Shown here: piece by piece, positions 23,412-32,632 of the stretch | Position numbering within the stretch: the first letter of the stretch is position 1 | How the letters are laid out: every line of letters begins with the position of its first letter | Assembly (NCBI RefSeq): GCF_029439455.1 | Contig: NZ_JAQFVG010000346.1 | Coordinates: 36,567 to 69,811, forward strand | Direction: 5' to 3' | DNA from: Caballeronia sp. BR00000012568055 | GTDB taxonomy: Bacteria > Pseudomonadota > Gammaproteobacteria > Burkholderiales > Burkholderiaceae | DNA length: 33,245 bases | Notes under the pieces: model-generated | Seen by the model: only the letters and a program-made list of their open reading frames with translations | What the model was told of the DNA's origin: nothing | The model's database searches: none | Program-made: the position numbers and the translations under genes

Positions 23412-24011
23412 TTAACGTGCGTTGTCTGATACGAGCGTGTCTACGTTCGGTGCGGAAACGTGGACCACTTCGTAGCTCCACGCGTCCGCGGGCAAATCGC
23501 GCTGCTCGCATCGCCAGTAATCGAAGCGCACGAGCGTCCAGTCTTCCATGTTCACGCCCACGGCGCGCGCAATCAAATCCGGATGATTCGATACGGCGTC
23601 TTGCGCCTTCGCGACTTCATCGCTTCGTAGTGCGGAGAGATCGGATTCGGGCGCAATCTGCATGCTTTCACGCGATACGCTGCGTACCGCGTGAAAGTCC
23701 GTATCGTCGGGATTGCGCGCGAAGGCGAACGCGGGCCATGAACGGATCGGCGTCCAGCCGAAGGAATCGAGAATGCCTTTGAATAGATGGGTGGCGACAA
23801 AGCCCCACATCGGCTCGATAGAGGGCCATAAATAAACCGGCGCGTATTGATTGGCCTGCGCACCGCAAACGCCGCGCTCGCGGATCAGAAAGACCTTTGC
23901 GCCAAGACCGGGCAACGTATCGAATGCCGCCGACTTGTCCGCGATGCGTTTGCGGATGATGGACATGTCGTAGTCGGCAGGAAGCGCGACCACGTATTGT
24001 TTGATAAGCAT
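23412..24011 (-). CDS. DUF4865 family protein
   Basis: A 199-aa cytosolic protein with the opening typical of DUF4865, ALPADYDMSIIRKRIADKSAAFD, then LGAKVFLIRERG and NQYAPVYLWPSIEPMWGF. The fold is probably of the dimeric alpha/beta-barrel or monooxygenase-like kind, but the biochemical role is unknown. GGAGAC precedes ATG 24011. It runs convergent to corA, with 14 bp between stop codons. The family identification is fairly secure; no function should be inferred. Confidence 0.85.
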   Translation of the reverse strand: MLIKQYVVALPADYDMSIIRKRIADKSAAFDTLPGLGAKVFLIRERGVCGAQANQYAPVYLWPSIEPMWGFVATHLFKGILDSFGWTPIRSWPAFAFARNPDDTDFHAVRSVSRESMQIAPESDLSALRSDEVAKAQDAVSNHPDLIARAVGVNMEDWTLVRFDYWRCEQRDLPADAWSYEVVHVSAPNVDTLVSDNAR

Positions 24012-24072
24012 GCTGTCTCCGTTTCAAATCCGGAGAAACATAGTGCCATCTTTGATGTAAGCGTGCCCGACA

Positions 24073-24285
24073 TCAATGCAGCGGCGCTTCGCCCGATAGT
24101 TGCACCGCATCTGCTGTGAAGTATCCGGCACGTGCATAAACAGCGATATTCTCCAGCCGGTCGGCATCGGTGCATTCATCGGTTTCGCATGAACACGCGC
24201 CCATATAACGCTGCGCATCGCGCGTCAGCTTGCGCTCGCGCGCTCGTTCGATCGACACCAATAAACTGCGCCAGTATTGCGCCAT
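24073..24285 (-). CDS. Small protein of unknown function
   Basis: A 70-aa product, mostly helical and charged (LLVSIERARERKLTRDAQRYMG), with a CSCETDEC cluster in the middle (CxC...C), then ENIAVYARAGYFTADAV. No signal peptide or family recognised. Start ATG 24285 is supported by GGAG 8 nt upstream; a start at 24297 is also possible. The cysteine cluster might bind a metal. It is followed after 61 bp by the DUF4865 gene on the same strand. Confidence 0.6.
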   Translation of the reverse strand: MAQYWRSLLVSIERARERKLTRDAQRYMGACSCETDECTDADRLENIAVYARAGYFTADAVQLSGEAPLH

Positions 24286-24427
24286 GGTTTGCTCCATCGC
24301 GTAGGTTCGATGAAAGCATCGTAGAGCGTCATAAACAGTTCGGCAAACAAGCTTTTCTGCATTGCATTGCATCGCCCAGAAACGGTGCATAGTTCTGACA
24401 TGCTTATCATCTGAACAAAGCGTGCTT

Positions 24428-25738
24428 TTAAGGCGTGATCCCATCGACACCATTCGTAGGCTCACCCGGCAGCGCCGATGCACGCGACACATACGCCTCC
24501 ACCGCCCGATACGTCACCACCGATCCCGCAATGCCCAGCGCCGTCGGAATCAAAAACTCCTGGCTGAAGCGCGTAAATTCCATCATCAGCACAATCGCCG
24601 TGACGGGCATCTGCATCGATGCGCCAAGAAACGATGCCGCGCCGACCACCGCAAATGCGCCGAGCGTGGTGCCCGGCCAGATCATGTTCCAGATACCGCC
24701 GAGTATCACGGCGAGCAGCGCACCGTTGGTGAGACCCGGCGTGAGCAACCCACCTTCCGCGCCCGCGCGCAGCGTGCTCACTTCGACGATCACTTTCAAC
24801 ACGAGCAGCACGCATGCAAGGCCAACGGTCACGTCGTTATCGAACGATAAACCCGCTGCGCCGCGCCCGTTGCCGACGAGTTGCGGATACGCCATCGCCA
24901 GCAAGCCGACGACGATAAAGTTGATGATGGTGAGCAAGGGCAAGGCATTGCCGCGCGGCGCCGCCTCGCGCGCGGCGGACGTTACTTTCACGAAGGCCCA
25001 CGCCGCCGCACCGAACAAAGGCCCTGTAATCACGGCCCAAACCACGATTTGCGCATTGAACACCAGCACGGGCAACTGATACTGCTGCCCATCGCCGAGT
25101 CCGATCCACGCGACGATGGCCGCGATCGCAGAAGTGGCGAATGCAGTCGCGGCGATCGACCATTCGAAGGTGCAAAGCAGCACTTCGAGCACGTACACGG
25201 CACCGCCCAGCGGCACGTTATAGACCGCAGCCAATCCCGCGCCCGCGCCGCACGCGACCATCACGCGCGCCTGCGCGGGCGTGAGTCCTGCGTAATGCGA
25301 CAGCCAGCCGGCCCATAACGCGGCAATCTCGCGCGGCGCGACTTCGCGGCCGAGCGGCGAGCCCATCGCAACGGTCACGATCTGCAACACCACATGCGTG
25401 ATCGTGCTGATTACCGGCATGCGCGGATCGTCCGCTATTACGGCTTTGCGGATGCTCATCAACGGCTTGCCGTATCGATACAAACACCACCAGCCGATAC
25501 CCGCAATCACGCCCGCCACGCTCAGCACGATCAGCCGCCGTTCGGGCGATGCCGCCGTCACGCCTTCCAGAAACGATTCACGCCCGACCAGCGTATCGAG
25601 GCTGTAGCCGTAGGCAATATGCTGAACCGCATGCAGCAACAGCGCCAGCGACATGCCGCCGATGCCCGCGCCCAGCCCGACCAGCGCGGTAATCACGACG
25701 ATCTTCGTGCCCGAAGGCAAGCGGTAGGAGGAAATCAT
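24428..25738 (-). CDS. ClC-family chloride channel or H+/Cl- antiporter
   Basis: A 436-aa membrane protein with about ten hydrophobic segments of the ClC fold. Selectivity-filter regions recognisable: GSPLGREVAP (the gating glutamate in GRE), YNVPLGGAVYVLEV (helix pair after the filter), GGLLTPGL (GxFxP equivalent) and FLGASMQMPVTAIVLMMEFT. The usual first GSGIP motif is not evident; GKPLMSI occupies that region. No C-terminal CBS domains. Channel versus antiporter cannot be decided. Monocistronic, divergent from the flavin monooxygenase gene. Confidence 0.9.
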   Translation of the reverse strand: MISSYRLPSGTKIVVITALVGLGAGIGGMSLALLLHAVQHIAYGYSLDTLVGRESFLEGVTAASPERRLIVLSVAGVIAGIGWWCLYRYGKPLMSIRKAVIADDPRMPVISTITHVVLQIVTVAMGSPLGREVAPREIAALWAGWLSHYAGLTPAQARVMVACGAGAGLAAVYNVPLGGAVYVLEVLLCTFEWSIAATAFATSAIAAIVAWIGLGDGQQYQLPVLVFNAQIVVWAVITGPLFGAAAWAFVKVTSAAREAAPRGNALPLLTIINFIVVGLLAMAYPQLVGNGRGAAGLSFDNDVTVGLACVLLVLKVIVEVSTLRAGAEGGLLTPGLTNGALLAVILGGIWNMIWPGTTLGAFAVVGAASFLGASMQMPVTAIVLMMEFTRFSQEFLIPTALGIAGSVVTYRAVEAYVSRASALPGEPTNGVDGITP

Positions 25739-25858
25739 GGCGGCATGGGTCGCGTGGAAATGTGCAGAGTATCGCGTTTATAGCGTTAGTAGTGCCGGAG
25801 ATGGCGCGACGCTGTTACTCTTGCTCTTGCTCTGACGAATCCAATGCGAGACAACGTG

Positions 25859-27034
25859 ATGAATAATCGACACAACACCGCCGCGTGGGCCGAACCGCTG
25901 AATGCGGTGTTACGCGAATGGGCGCAAACCGCCGCCGCACGCGACAAGGCCGGCGGCACCGCATTCCACGAGCGCGATCTGTTGCGCAAGAGTGGTCTGC
26001 TGCGTCTGAGCATTCCTATCGAACATGGTGGTGACGGCGCGCCGTGGTCCGTGACTTTCGATGTGGTACGCCGCATGGCGCAGGTGGATAGTTCGCTCGC
26101 GCATCTGTTCGCGTTCCATCATCTTCAGCTCGCAACCATTCGATTGTTCGGCAACGCGGCGCAAAACCGGCATCTGTTGAGTGAGACGGTAAAACAAGGC
26201 TGGTTCTGGGGCAATGCACTCAATCCGCTCGATAAAGGCACGCGCGCGCTGCACGACGGCGCAGGCTTCGTGTTCGATGGCCGCAAGAGCTTCTGTTCCG
26301 GCGCACGCGATTCCGATCGACTGCTCGCTTCCGCTTATGATGATCAGGATCGCTTACATATTGCCGTGGTGCCGACGAATCGTGAAGGCATTACCGTGCT
26401 CGATGATTGGGACAACATGGGGCAACGTCAGACGGACAGCGGCACGGTCATTTTTGAACGCGTGCGCATCGACGCCGATGAAGTGCTGAGCGATCCGGGT
26501 CCGCTGTCCAGTCACTTCGCGCGTCTGCGTCCGCTGCTCGCACAGGCGATTCTGAGCCATATCTATCTCGGCATCGGCGAAGGCGCGATGCAGGCGGCGC
26601 GTGAAGCGACGCTGGCGCAGACGCGGCCGTGGATGGCATCGACGGCCGCGCGGCCTTCGGAAGATCAGTACGTGCTCGCGCAATACGGCAACTTCTGGCT
26701 CGAACTCGAAGGTGCGCGTCTGCTCGCGGAACGCGCCATGCAGACTTTGGATGCAGCGTGGGATCGCGGGCTCGAGCTGACCGAAACGGAGCGTGGCGAG
26801 ACCGCGATTGCGGTGGCGGCATCGAAAGTCGCGGCGGCGCGTGCGGGGCTGGATGTGGCCAATCGCATGTTCGAAGTGACGGGCGCAAGATCGACTACGG
26901 CTGCTTTAAGGCTGGACCGATTTTGGCGCAATGTGCGCGTGCATACGCTGCATGATCCGATCGACTATAAAGTGCGGGAATTGGGGGATTGGGCGTTGAA
27001 TGGCAGAATGCCGAAGGCTTCGTTTTATTCGTGA
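25859..27034 (+). CDS. Acyl-CoA-dehydrogenase-fold flavin monooxygenase, DszC/SfnB-like
   Basis: A 391-aa enzyme with the acyl-CoA dehydrogenase fold: helical N-terminus (LLRKSGLLRLSIPIEHGG), middle beta-domain (FVFDGRKSFCSGARDSDRLLASA), helical C-terminus (GARSTTAALRLDRFWRNVRVHTLHDP). This variant lacks the usual CoA-type features and resembles DszC/SfnB flavin-dependent enzymes that oxidise organosulfur compounds with FMNH2 from a separate reductase. The neighbouring ssu genes support a sulfur role. Start uncertain: ATG 25859 chosen, ATG 25844 possible (5 residues more). Convergent with the RBBP9-like hydrolase. Confidence 0.8.
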   Translation: MNNRHNTAAWAEPLNAVLREWAQTAAARDKAGGTAFHERDLLRKSGLLRLSIPIEHGGDGAPWSVTFDVVRRMAQVDSSLAHLFAFHHLQLATIRLFGNAAQNRHLLSETVKQGWFWGNALNPLDKGTRALHDGAGFVFDGRKSFCSGARDSDRLLASAYDDQDRLHIAVVPTNREGITVLDDWDNMGQRQTDSGTVIFERVRIDADEVLSDPGPLSSHFARLRPLLAQAILSHIYLGIGEGAMQAAREATLAQTRPWMASTAARPSEDQYVLAQYGNFWLELEGARLLAERAMQTLDAAWDRGLELTETERGETAIAVAASKVAAARAGLDVANRMFEVTGARSTTAALRLDRFWRNVRVHTLHDPIDYKVRELGDWALNGRMPKASFYS

Positions 27035-27047
27035 TGGATCGAACTGC

Positions 27048-27632
27048 TCACGCACTCAACTGCACCGCATACCGCTCCTCATCCCGCTCAACGCCCACTC
27101 TCCTCGCCAGCGTCTCGACAAAGTGCTTCGCCAGCGGCCACGGACCAAAACCTGCCGCCGTATTGATATGCCCGGCATCGCCAAGATTGACGAACGCGCT
27201 GTTCCAGCGCTGCGCCAGCGTTCGCGCCTCGTCGATCGGCATCCATGGGTCGGTCACGCTGCCGACCACCAGCGACGGCACGTCGAGACGGCGCGCGTCG
27301 AAGGCACCGGCGAAGCGAAACTTGAAGGGACTCGCGGGCGCCACGAACAATACGCCGAGCACATCCGCACGCAACGCGACGCGTGAGTGACGCGTCAACG
27401 CATGCGCTGTCGCCAGGCATCCGAAGCTGTGCGCGGCCAGCACCACCGGACCGCCGATATGCGCGAGCGTATCGCGCACGGCATCGCTCCATGTGTCGAG
27501 ATGGGGCGCGTCCCAATCGTCCTGCTCCACGCGCTGCGCATCCGGCATCTGCCGTTCGAGCCACGTCTGCCAATGCGCGCCCTCGCTGCCGTGCAGACCG
27601 GGAACCGTAACCAGCGTGACATTCGTACTCAC
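27048..27632 (-). CDS. RBBP9/YdeN-type serine alpha/beta hydrolase
   Basis: A 194-aa cytosolic hydrolase. It opens with VTLVTVPGLHGSEGAHWQTWLE (family signature), has the nucleophile serine in AAHSFGC, an acid in GSVTDPWMP and the histidine in GDAGHINTAAG, so the triad is complete. Substrate unknown. Start is GTG 27632 because AAGGAG lies 8 nt upstream; the open frame to 27695 would add 21 unrelated residues. It lies 102 bp after ssuB on the same strand and may be co-transcribed with the sulfonate operon. Confidence 0.9.
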   Translation of the reverse strand: MSTNVTLVTVPGLHGSEGAHWQTWLERQMPDAQRVEQDDWDAPHLDTWSDAVRDTLAHIGGPVVLAAHSFGCLATAHALTRHSRVALRADVLGVLFVAPASPFKFRFAGAFDARRLDVPSLVVGSVTDPWMPIDEARTLAQRWNSAFVNLGDAGHINTAAGFGPWPLAKHFVETLARRVGVERDEERYAVQLSA

Positions 27633-27734
27633 GTTCGATTCTCCTTGAAGATCTTCACCTTCATTGTCGATGCGAGCGCACCGACGGAGAACCAATTTAT
27701 CGTCATTTGTTTCGACGTAAAGTGCGTGCTGAGC

Positions 27735-28529
27735 TTACGATTTATTCAGCACACGCGACAGCACGCGCTCTTCCAGTTCCGCGAATCCTTGCATGACGCG
27801 CGAACGTGGGCGCGGCAGCGGCACCGCCGTATCGAGCGTGATACGCTCCGCCTCTATCAAAACGATACGGTCTCCCAACGAAACTGCCTCCTGCACATCA
27901 TGCGTCACCAGCAGCGCCGTGAACTTGTGCTCGCGCCACAATCGCTCGATCAGACCGTGCATTTCGATACGCGTCAACGCATCGAGCGCGCCGAGCGGTT
28001 CGTCGAGCAAGAGCAGATCCGGCCGATGCACCAGCGCCCGCGCCAGCGCCACACGCTGACGCTGTCCGCCCGACAATTGCGATGGCCAGTCTTTCTCGCG
28101 TTCCGACAAACCCACTTCCGCCAGCGTCGCGCGCGCTTCGTCGCGCCGATTTCGCGGCAAGCCGATCATCACGTTATCGAGCACGCTTTTCCACGGCAGC
28201 AGCCGCGCGTCCTGAAACATGATGCGCACCTGCAAATCGTCGCCGTTGCGCGCAGCATGGCGTTGCACGGTGCCACGAGTTGCATCGTCGAGACCGGCGA
28301 TCAGGCGCAGCAAAGTGGATTTTCCACAACCGCTGCGCCCGACGATCGACACGAAACCACCGCGTTCGATCGAGAAATCCAGCTTATCCAGAACGGTACG
28401 CTCTCCGAAGCGTTTCTCCACGCCACGCAAAGACACCGCGATATCGCCATGTGCGGACGGCGCACGTTTGAGCGGTTCCGCGTCTTTCAACAACGCGGGC
28501 GCGAACGATTCGACATCGATCAGATTCAT
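27735..28529 (-). CDS. ssuB: SsuB, sulfonate ABC transporter ATPase
   Basis: ATPase that drives uptake of aliphatic sulfonates with SsuC and SsuA. The product is 264 aa with Walker A GRSGCGKST, Q-loop region FQDARLLPWKSVLDNV, signature LSGGQRQRVALARAL, Walker B LLLLDEP and H-loop VTHD. The FQDARLLPW motif is characteristic of SsuB/TauB ATPases. The ATG at 28529 overlaps the ssuC stop (ATGA). The same frame stays open upstream to 29279 inside ssuC, but that extension has no ATPase homology. Confidence 0.95.
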   Translation of the reverse strand: MNLIDVESFAPALLKDAEPLKRAPSAHGDIAVSLRGVEKRFGERTVLDKLDFSIERGGFVSIVGRSGCGKSTLLRLIAGLDDATRGTVQRHAARNGDDLQVRIMFQDARLLPWKSVLDNVMIGLPRNRRDEARATLAEVGLSEREKDWPSQLSGGQRQRVALARALVHRPDLLLLDEPLGALDALTRIEMHGLIERLWREHKFTALLVTHDVQEAVSLGDRIVLIEAERITLDTAVPLPRPRSRVMQGFAELEERVLSRVLNKS

Positions 28530-29326
28530 GATTGCGCCTTCGTGTTCACCTGATACGCCGGATGCCAGCGCAACGTCACGCGTTCGATCCAACGCGCGGC
28601 CATATCCGCGAGTTTGCCGAGCAGCGCATAGAGCAGGATGCCGACAACTACGACATCGGTTTGCAGGAACTCGCGCGCGTTCATCGTCATATAGCCGATG
28701 CCCGATTGCGCCGAAATGGTTTCCGCGACGATCAGCATGACCCACATCAGCCCGAATGCGAAGCGCACGCCAACGAGAATGGACGGCAACGCGCCCGGCA
28801 AAATCACATGCCGATACAGCGCCACGCCCGACAAACCATAACTCTTCGACATCTCGATCAGATCGCGATCCACCGAGCGAATGCCGTGATACGTGTTGAC
28901 GTACACCGGAAAGAACACGCCCAGCGCCACCAGCACGAGCTTCGCTTCTTCGCCGATGCCGAACCACAGAATCAGCAGCGGAATCAGCGCCAGTGCGGGG
29001 ATATTGCGGATCATCTGCACGGTGGAATCGAGCGCGACTTCGGCGGGCTTGAAGAGGCCTGTCGCCAGTCCCAGCACGAATCCGATGCCGCCGCCGATGG
29101 CAAAGCCCACCATCGCGCGCCACGCGCTGACCTTCACGTTCGCCCACATCTCGCCGGATTGAATCAACGTCCACGCTGCTTTGACGACCGCGAGCGGCTC
29201 GGGCAATACGCGCACAGACAAACCGCCCGATCGCGCCGCGCCTTCCCATGCGACGAGGATAAGCAGCGGCACGATCCACGGCAACGCCCGCGCGCCAACG
29301 TGCTTCAAAGTGTTATTCGATACCAT
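28526..29326 (-). CDS. ssuC: SsuC, sulfonate ABC transporter permease
   Basis: Inner-membrane permease of the sulfonate importer. About 266 aa, with six predicted membrane helices and the EAA-type cytoplasmic loop (DRDLIEMSKSYGLSGVALYRHVILPGALPSI) that docks onto SsuB. Start ATG 29326 (MVSNNTLKHVG) is preferred; a TTG at 29338 overlaps the ssuD stop as TTGA and would add four residues. Downstream overlap with ssuB is an ATGA. Classic ssuDCB spacing. Confidence 0.94.
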   Translation of the reverse strand: MVSNNTLKHVGARALPWIVPLLILVAWEGAARSGGLSVRVLPEPLAVVKAAWTLIQSGEMWANVKVSAWRAMVGFAIGGGIGFVLGLATGLFKPAEVALDSTVQMIRNIPALALIPLLILWFGIGEEAKLVLVALGVFFPVYVNTYHGIRSVDRDLIEMSKSYGLSGVALYRHVILPGALPSILVGVRFAFGLMWVMLIVAETISAQSGIGYMTMNAREFLQTDVVVVGILLYALLGKLADMAARWIERVTLRWHPAYQVNTKAQS

Positions 29327-29334
29327 GTTCAAGC

Positions 29335-30483
29335 TCAACTTTGCGACGCAGCCTTCGGCAACACCGACGTGCCGATGACTTCACCGAACGGTCCCGAAAG
29401 CGGCCCTTTCGCCTGTTCACGCTGTGCACGCGGCAGCAACGGAAACACGAGTTCCGCAAATCGATAGGATTCCTCGAGATGTGGATAACCCGACAGAATG
29501 AACGTCTCGATGCCAAGCTCCGCATATTGCTTCATCAAGCCTGCAACCTGCTGCGGATTGCCTACCAGCGCCGTGCCCGCACCGCCACGCACGAGACCCA
29601 CGCCAGCCCACAAATGCGGATACACCTCCAGCTTGTCGCGATTGCCGCCGTGCAGCGCAGCCATGCGGCGCTGGCCTTCCGAGTCCATCTTTGCGAACTG
29701 AGCTTGTGCGCGGCCGATGGTTTCATCGTCGAGTTTGCTGATAAGTTTGTCCGCGTCGGCCCACGCTTCTTGTTCGGTTTCGCGCACGATCACATGCAGG
29801 CGAATGCCGAACTTGATCTCGCGTCCTTCGGCGGCAGCCCGCTTGCGGATATCGCTGAGCTTCTTTTCGACATCGGCGGGCGGTTCGCCCCACGTCAGAT
29901 ACGTATCGATATGCTTGGCCGCAATCTCATGCGCGGCCGGCGACGAACCGCCGAACCACAAAGGCGGATGCTTTTGCACCGGCGGATACAACACCTTCCC
30001 GCCCTGCGATTTAAGGTGTTTTCCGTCGAAATCGAAGCTGCCGTTATCGTGCGATGTTTCCAGCAGACCGCGCCAGATGCTAAGAAATTCATCGGTGATT
30101 TCATAGCGCGTATCGTGGCTTTCGAATACGCCATCGCCTGCGAGTTCATTCGGATCGCCGCCCGTCACCACGTTGATCAGCAAGCGCCCGTTCGACAAAC
30201 GATCGAAGGTCGATGCCATGCGCGCCGACAATCCCGGTGAACTCAGGCCGGGACGAATGGCGACCAGAAACTTGAGACGTTGGGTCGCCGGAATCAGGCT
30301 CGATGCGACCACCCATGCGTCTTCGCATGAACGGCCCGTGGGCAGCAAAACGCCTTCATAGCCGAGCGTATCGGCGGCTATGGCGATTTGCCGGAAGTAA
30401 TCGTAATTCGCTGCGCGCGCGCCTTGCTGCGTACCGAGATAGCGGCTGTCGCCATGCGTGGGAATGAACCAGAAGACATTCAT
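29335..30483 (-). CDS. ssuD: SsuD, FMNH2-dependent alkanesulfonate monooxygenase
   Basis: Cleaves C1-C14 alkanesulfonates to aldehyde plus sulfite using FMNH2 and O2, providing sulfur under starvation. The product is 382 aa (E. coli SsuD 381), a luciferase-type TIM barrel. Signatures: MNVFWFIPTHGDSRYLG, GYEGVLLPTGRSCEDAW, FLVAIRPGLSSP, LLINVVTGGDPNELAGDG and FILSGYPHLEESYRFAE. It needs a flavin reductase (SsuE), for which no gene is present in this window. Weak ribosome site; 128 bp separate it from ssuA. Confidence 0.96.
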   Translation of the reverse strand: MNVFWFIPTHGDSRYLGTQQGARAANYDYFRQIAIAADTLGYEGVLLPTGRSCEDAWVVASSLIPATQRLKFLVAIRPGLSSPGLSARMASTFDRLSNGRLLINVVTGGDPNELAGDGVFESHDTRYEITDEFLSIWRGLLETSHDNGSFDFDGKHLKSQGGKVLYPPVQKHPPLWFGGSSPAAHEIAAKHIDTYLTWGEPPADVEKKLSDIRKRAAAEGREIKFGIRLHVIVRETEQEAWADADKLISKLDDETIGRAQAQFAKMDSEGQRRMAALHGGNRDKLEVYPHLWAGVGLVRGGAGTALVGNPQQVAGLMKQYAELGIETFILSGYPHLEESYRFAELVFPLLPRAQREQAKGPLSGPFGEVIGTSVLPKAASQS

Positions 30484-30611
30484 CGTCGTATCTATGCTTA
30501 TATGCTTAATGCTTTAAGGAATATGCGGACGCGCCTGCACCTTCGACGAGTCTAGCGACGCGTCTAAGGCAGGCTAACCATCGATTAACGCTAAGAATGT
30601 GTGCGATTCTG

Positions 30612-31586
30612 CTAAGCGACGTTCCAGCGCGCTTCGGTCACGTCGAGCTTCTTTGGAATCAGCTTAAGTTCGGTGAAGGTATCCGCAATTTGCTGTTGAT
30701 ACGTAAGCGTGGCGGGCGCAATCGGCTGCACGCCGTAGGACGTGCGTTTGAGCGCGGTTTCGAGCGTGCCTGCATCGAGTCCGACCAAGGGCGAGAGTTG
30801 CGCCGCGACTGCGGACACGTTATCGCGCGCCCAGGCATCGACCTGATTCAGTTCTTCCAGCAAAGCCTTGACGAGTTGCGGTTGTCCTGACGCTATCTTG
30901 CGTGTGGCCAGGTAGTACTGCACGTTACGCACGATGCCGTTTGCATCGGTCAACTGGCGCGCGCCAGTCTGGCGTTCGACGGCGGCAAGATACGGGTCCC
31001 AGATCGCCCACGCATCGACGCTGCCTTGAACGAAGGCGGCGCGCGCATCGGCGGGAGCGAGGTAGACGGGCTGAATATCCGACCACGCGAGCTTCGATTT
31101 CTTCAGCGCCTCCACCAGCAGATAATGCACATTCGAACCCTTGTTTAAAGCCACTTTCTTGCCCCGCAACTCCGCGACCGAACGAATGGCCGAGTCCTTC
31201 GGCACGACGATGGCTTCGGCATGCGGCGCGGGCGGCTCGCTTGCGACATAGACAAAATCGACGCCTGCGGCCTGCGCGAAAATCGGCGGCGTTTCGCCTA
31301 CCGTGCCGACATCGACCGCGCCCGCATTCAACCCTTCGAGCAATTGCGGACCAGCGGGAAATTCGAGCCATTGCACACTGACGCCTTGCGCCGCAAGCCG
31401 CTTTTCGAGCGATCCTCGCGCCTTAAGCGCGACGAAATTACCGTACTTCTGATAGCCGATGCGAAGCGTCTTCGGTGCATCGTCAGCACGTGCGATGGTG
31501 CCGCTGAAGGCACCCGTTGCGGCAGCGCTTAGCGCAGCGAGTTTCGCAAACGCACGGCGGCGGGACGAATCGATAGGTCGCGACAT
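30612..31586 (-). CDS. ssuA: SsuA, periplasmic aliphatic sulfonate-binding protein
   Basis: Solute-binding component of the sulfonate importer. 324 aa with a twin-arginine-like signal (SSRRRAFAKLAAL, cleavage near ARA), then LRIGYQKYGNFVALKARGSLE, VQWLEFPAGPQLLEGLNAGAVDVGTVGETPP and VALNKGSNVHYLLVEALKK, all typical of SsuA. Start ATG 31586 is supported by GAGG 7 nt upstream; the frame extends to 31631 without a good start. First gene of the minus-strand ssuADCB operon and divergent from metQ; the 186 bp between them must contain both promoters. Confidence 0.95.
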   Translation of the reverse strand: MSRPIDSSRRRAFAKLAALSAAATGAFSGTIARADDAPKTLRIGYQKYGNFVALKARGSLEKRLAAQGVSVQWLEFPAGPQLLEGLNAGAVDVGTVGETPPIFAQAAGVDFVYVASEPPAPHAEAIVVPKDSAIRSVAELRGKKVALNKGSNVHYLLVEALKKSKLAWSDIQPVYLAPADARAAFVQGSVDAWAIWDPYLAAVERQTGARQLTDANGIVRNVQYYLATRKIASGQPQLVKALLEELNQVDAWARDNVSAVAAQLSPLVGLDAGTLETALKRTSYGVQPIAPATLTYQQQIADTFTELKLIPKKLDVTEARWNVA

Positions 31587-31772
31587 ACGAATTCCTCGTA
31601 AAGCTAATGATAGGTCCGCCGATCTTAGCAACGCGACTTTGCGCGGCTAAACGAGGAATCGTGATATCGATATGCGTTTCAACGCAGCATATGAATAGTG
31701 CTCGATATTATTTGGCGCAGGCCTTGCGCGCCTCTAGCATCACGCTTCTCTCAACTCGCGTGCGTGCGCATC

Positions 31773-32588
31773 ATGAAGATCAAATCCACTTTGCTTTCGA
31801 TACTACTGGCATGCGGTGCTTTAAGCATTCAGCCGTCTTATGCGGCGAATCAGACCGTGCGCGTAGGCATCATGTCAGGCGAAGACGAAGACGTCTGGCG
31901 CACCGTCGCGGCCAATGCGGCGAAGCACGGCATCACGGTCAAGGTCACGACATTCGCCGACTACACGCAGCCGAACGAGGCCCTCGCGCAACACGATCTC
32001 GACGCGAATTCGTTTCAGCATCAGCCTTATCTCGATGCGCAAATTCAGGCGCGTCATTACGCAATCGTGCCGGTTGGCTTTACGTATGTTCAGCCGATCG
32101 GACTGTATTCACGCAAGTGGAAATCCGTCGATGCCTTGCCGCAGAATGCCGCCATCGGCGTGCCGAACGATCCGAGCAACGAAGGCCGTGCGCTATTGCT
32201 TTTGCAGGCGAATGGCGTAATCAAACTGCGCGATGGCGTGGGCCTGTTGCCTACGGCGCGCGATATCGCGAGTAATCCGAAGCATGTGCAAATCAAGGAA
32301 CTCGATGCAGGTATCGTAGGCCGCGCAATCGGCGATCTGGATGCAGCCGTCGTCAATACCGACTGGGCGATCAAGGCAGGCATTCAGATTCCGCAAGAAC
32401 GGATTGCGCAAGAGAAAGTGCCGTCCAATCCGTATCGGAATTTTATTGCGGTGAACGCCAAAGACGCTAAAGCGCCGTGGGTAAAGACGATTGTCGAGAG
32501 TTATCAGCAGGCGAATGTGGCTTCGTCCATTCTCGCTGTTTATCATGGCGCGACGATTCCGGCGTGGGACGGCGCGCCTCAGCGCTAA
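31773..32588 (+). CDS. metQ: MetQ/NlpA-family periplasmic binding protein
   Basis: Binding protein for D/L-methionine or a related compound. 271 aa with signal peptide (cleavage near SYA) but no lipobox cysteine, unlike many MetQ lipoproteins. Family motifs: VRVGIMSGEDEDVW, TTFADYTQPNEALAQHDLDANSFQHQPYLD, IGVPNDPSNEGRALLLLQ, and VVNTDWAIKAG with a final NPYRNFIAV. MetN and MetI genes are not present here, so it either serves a MetNI encoded elsewhere or transports another sulfur compound. Its position next to ssu fits sulfur scavenging. Confidence 0.92.
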   Translation: MKIKSTLLSILLACGALSIQPSYAANQTVRVGIMSGEDEDVWRTVAANAAKHGITVKVTTFADYTQPNEALAQHDLDANSFQHQPYLDAQIQARHYAIVPVGFTYVQPIGLYSRKWKSVDALPQNAAIGVPNDPSNEGRALLLLQANGVIKLRDGVGLLPTARDIASNPKHVQIKELDAGIVGRAIGDLDAAVVNTDWAIKAGIQIPQERIAQEKVPSNPYRNFIAVNAKDAKAPWVKTIVESYQQANVASSILAVYHGATIPAWDGAPQR

Positions 32589-32593
32589 AGGAC

Positions 32594-32632
32594 TTTTCTG
32601 CTACTGCAATGCTAACGAGCAGTAGCAGGAAA
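32594..32632. terminator. Hairpin between convergent metQ and MFS gene
   Basis: Perfect 10-bp stem CTGCTACTGC/GCAGTAGCAG (32598-32607 with 32619-32628), extendable to 14 bp (one wobble), 11-nt loop, 9 bp after metQ and overlapping the 3' end of the MFS gene. No T-run follows the stem on either strand, so termination in either direction is only inferred from its place. Confidence 0.5.

Noticed and set aside
27735..29279. Possible 514-aa fusion extending SsuB upstream
   Set aside because: The added part is Arg-rich out-of-frame reading of ssuC; true SsuB begins at the ATGA overlap at 28529.
31587..31772. SAM- or methionine-type riboswitch before metQ
   Set aside because: Only a loose TTAGC/GCTAA dyad is visible; none of the known conserved cores is recognisable.
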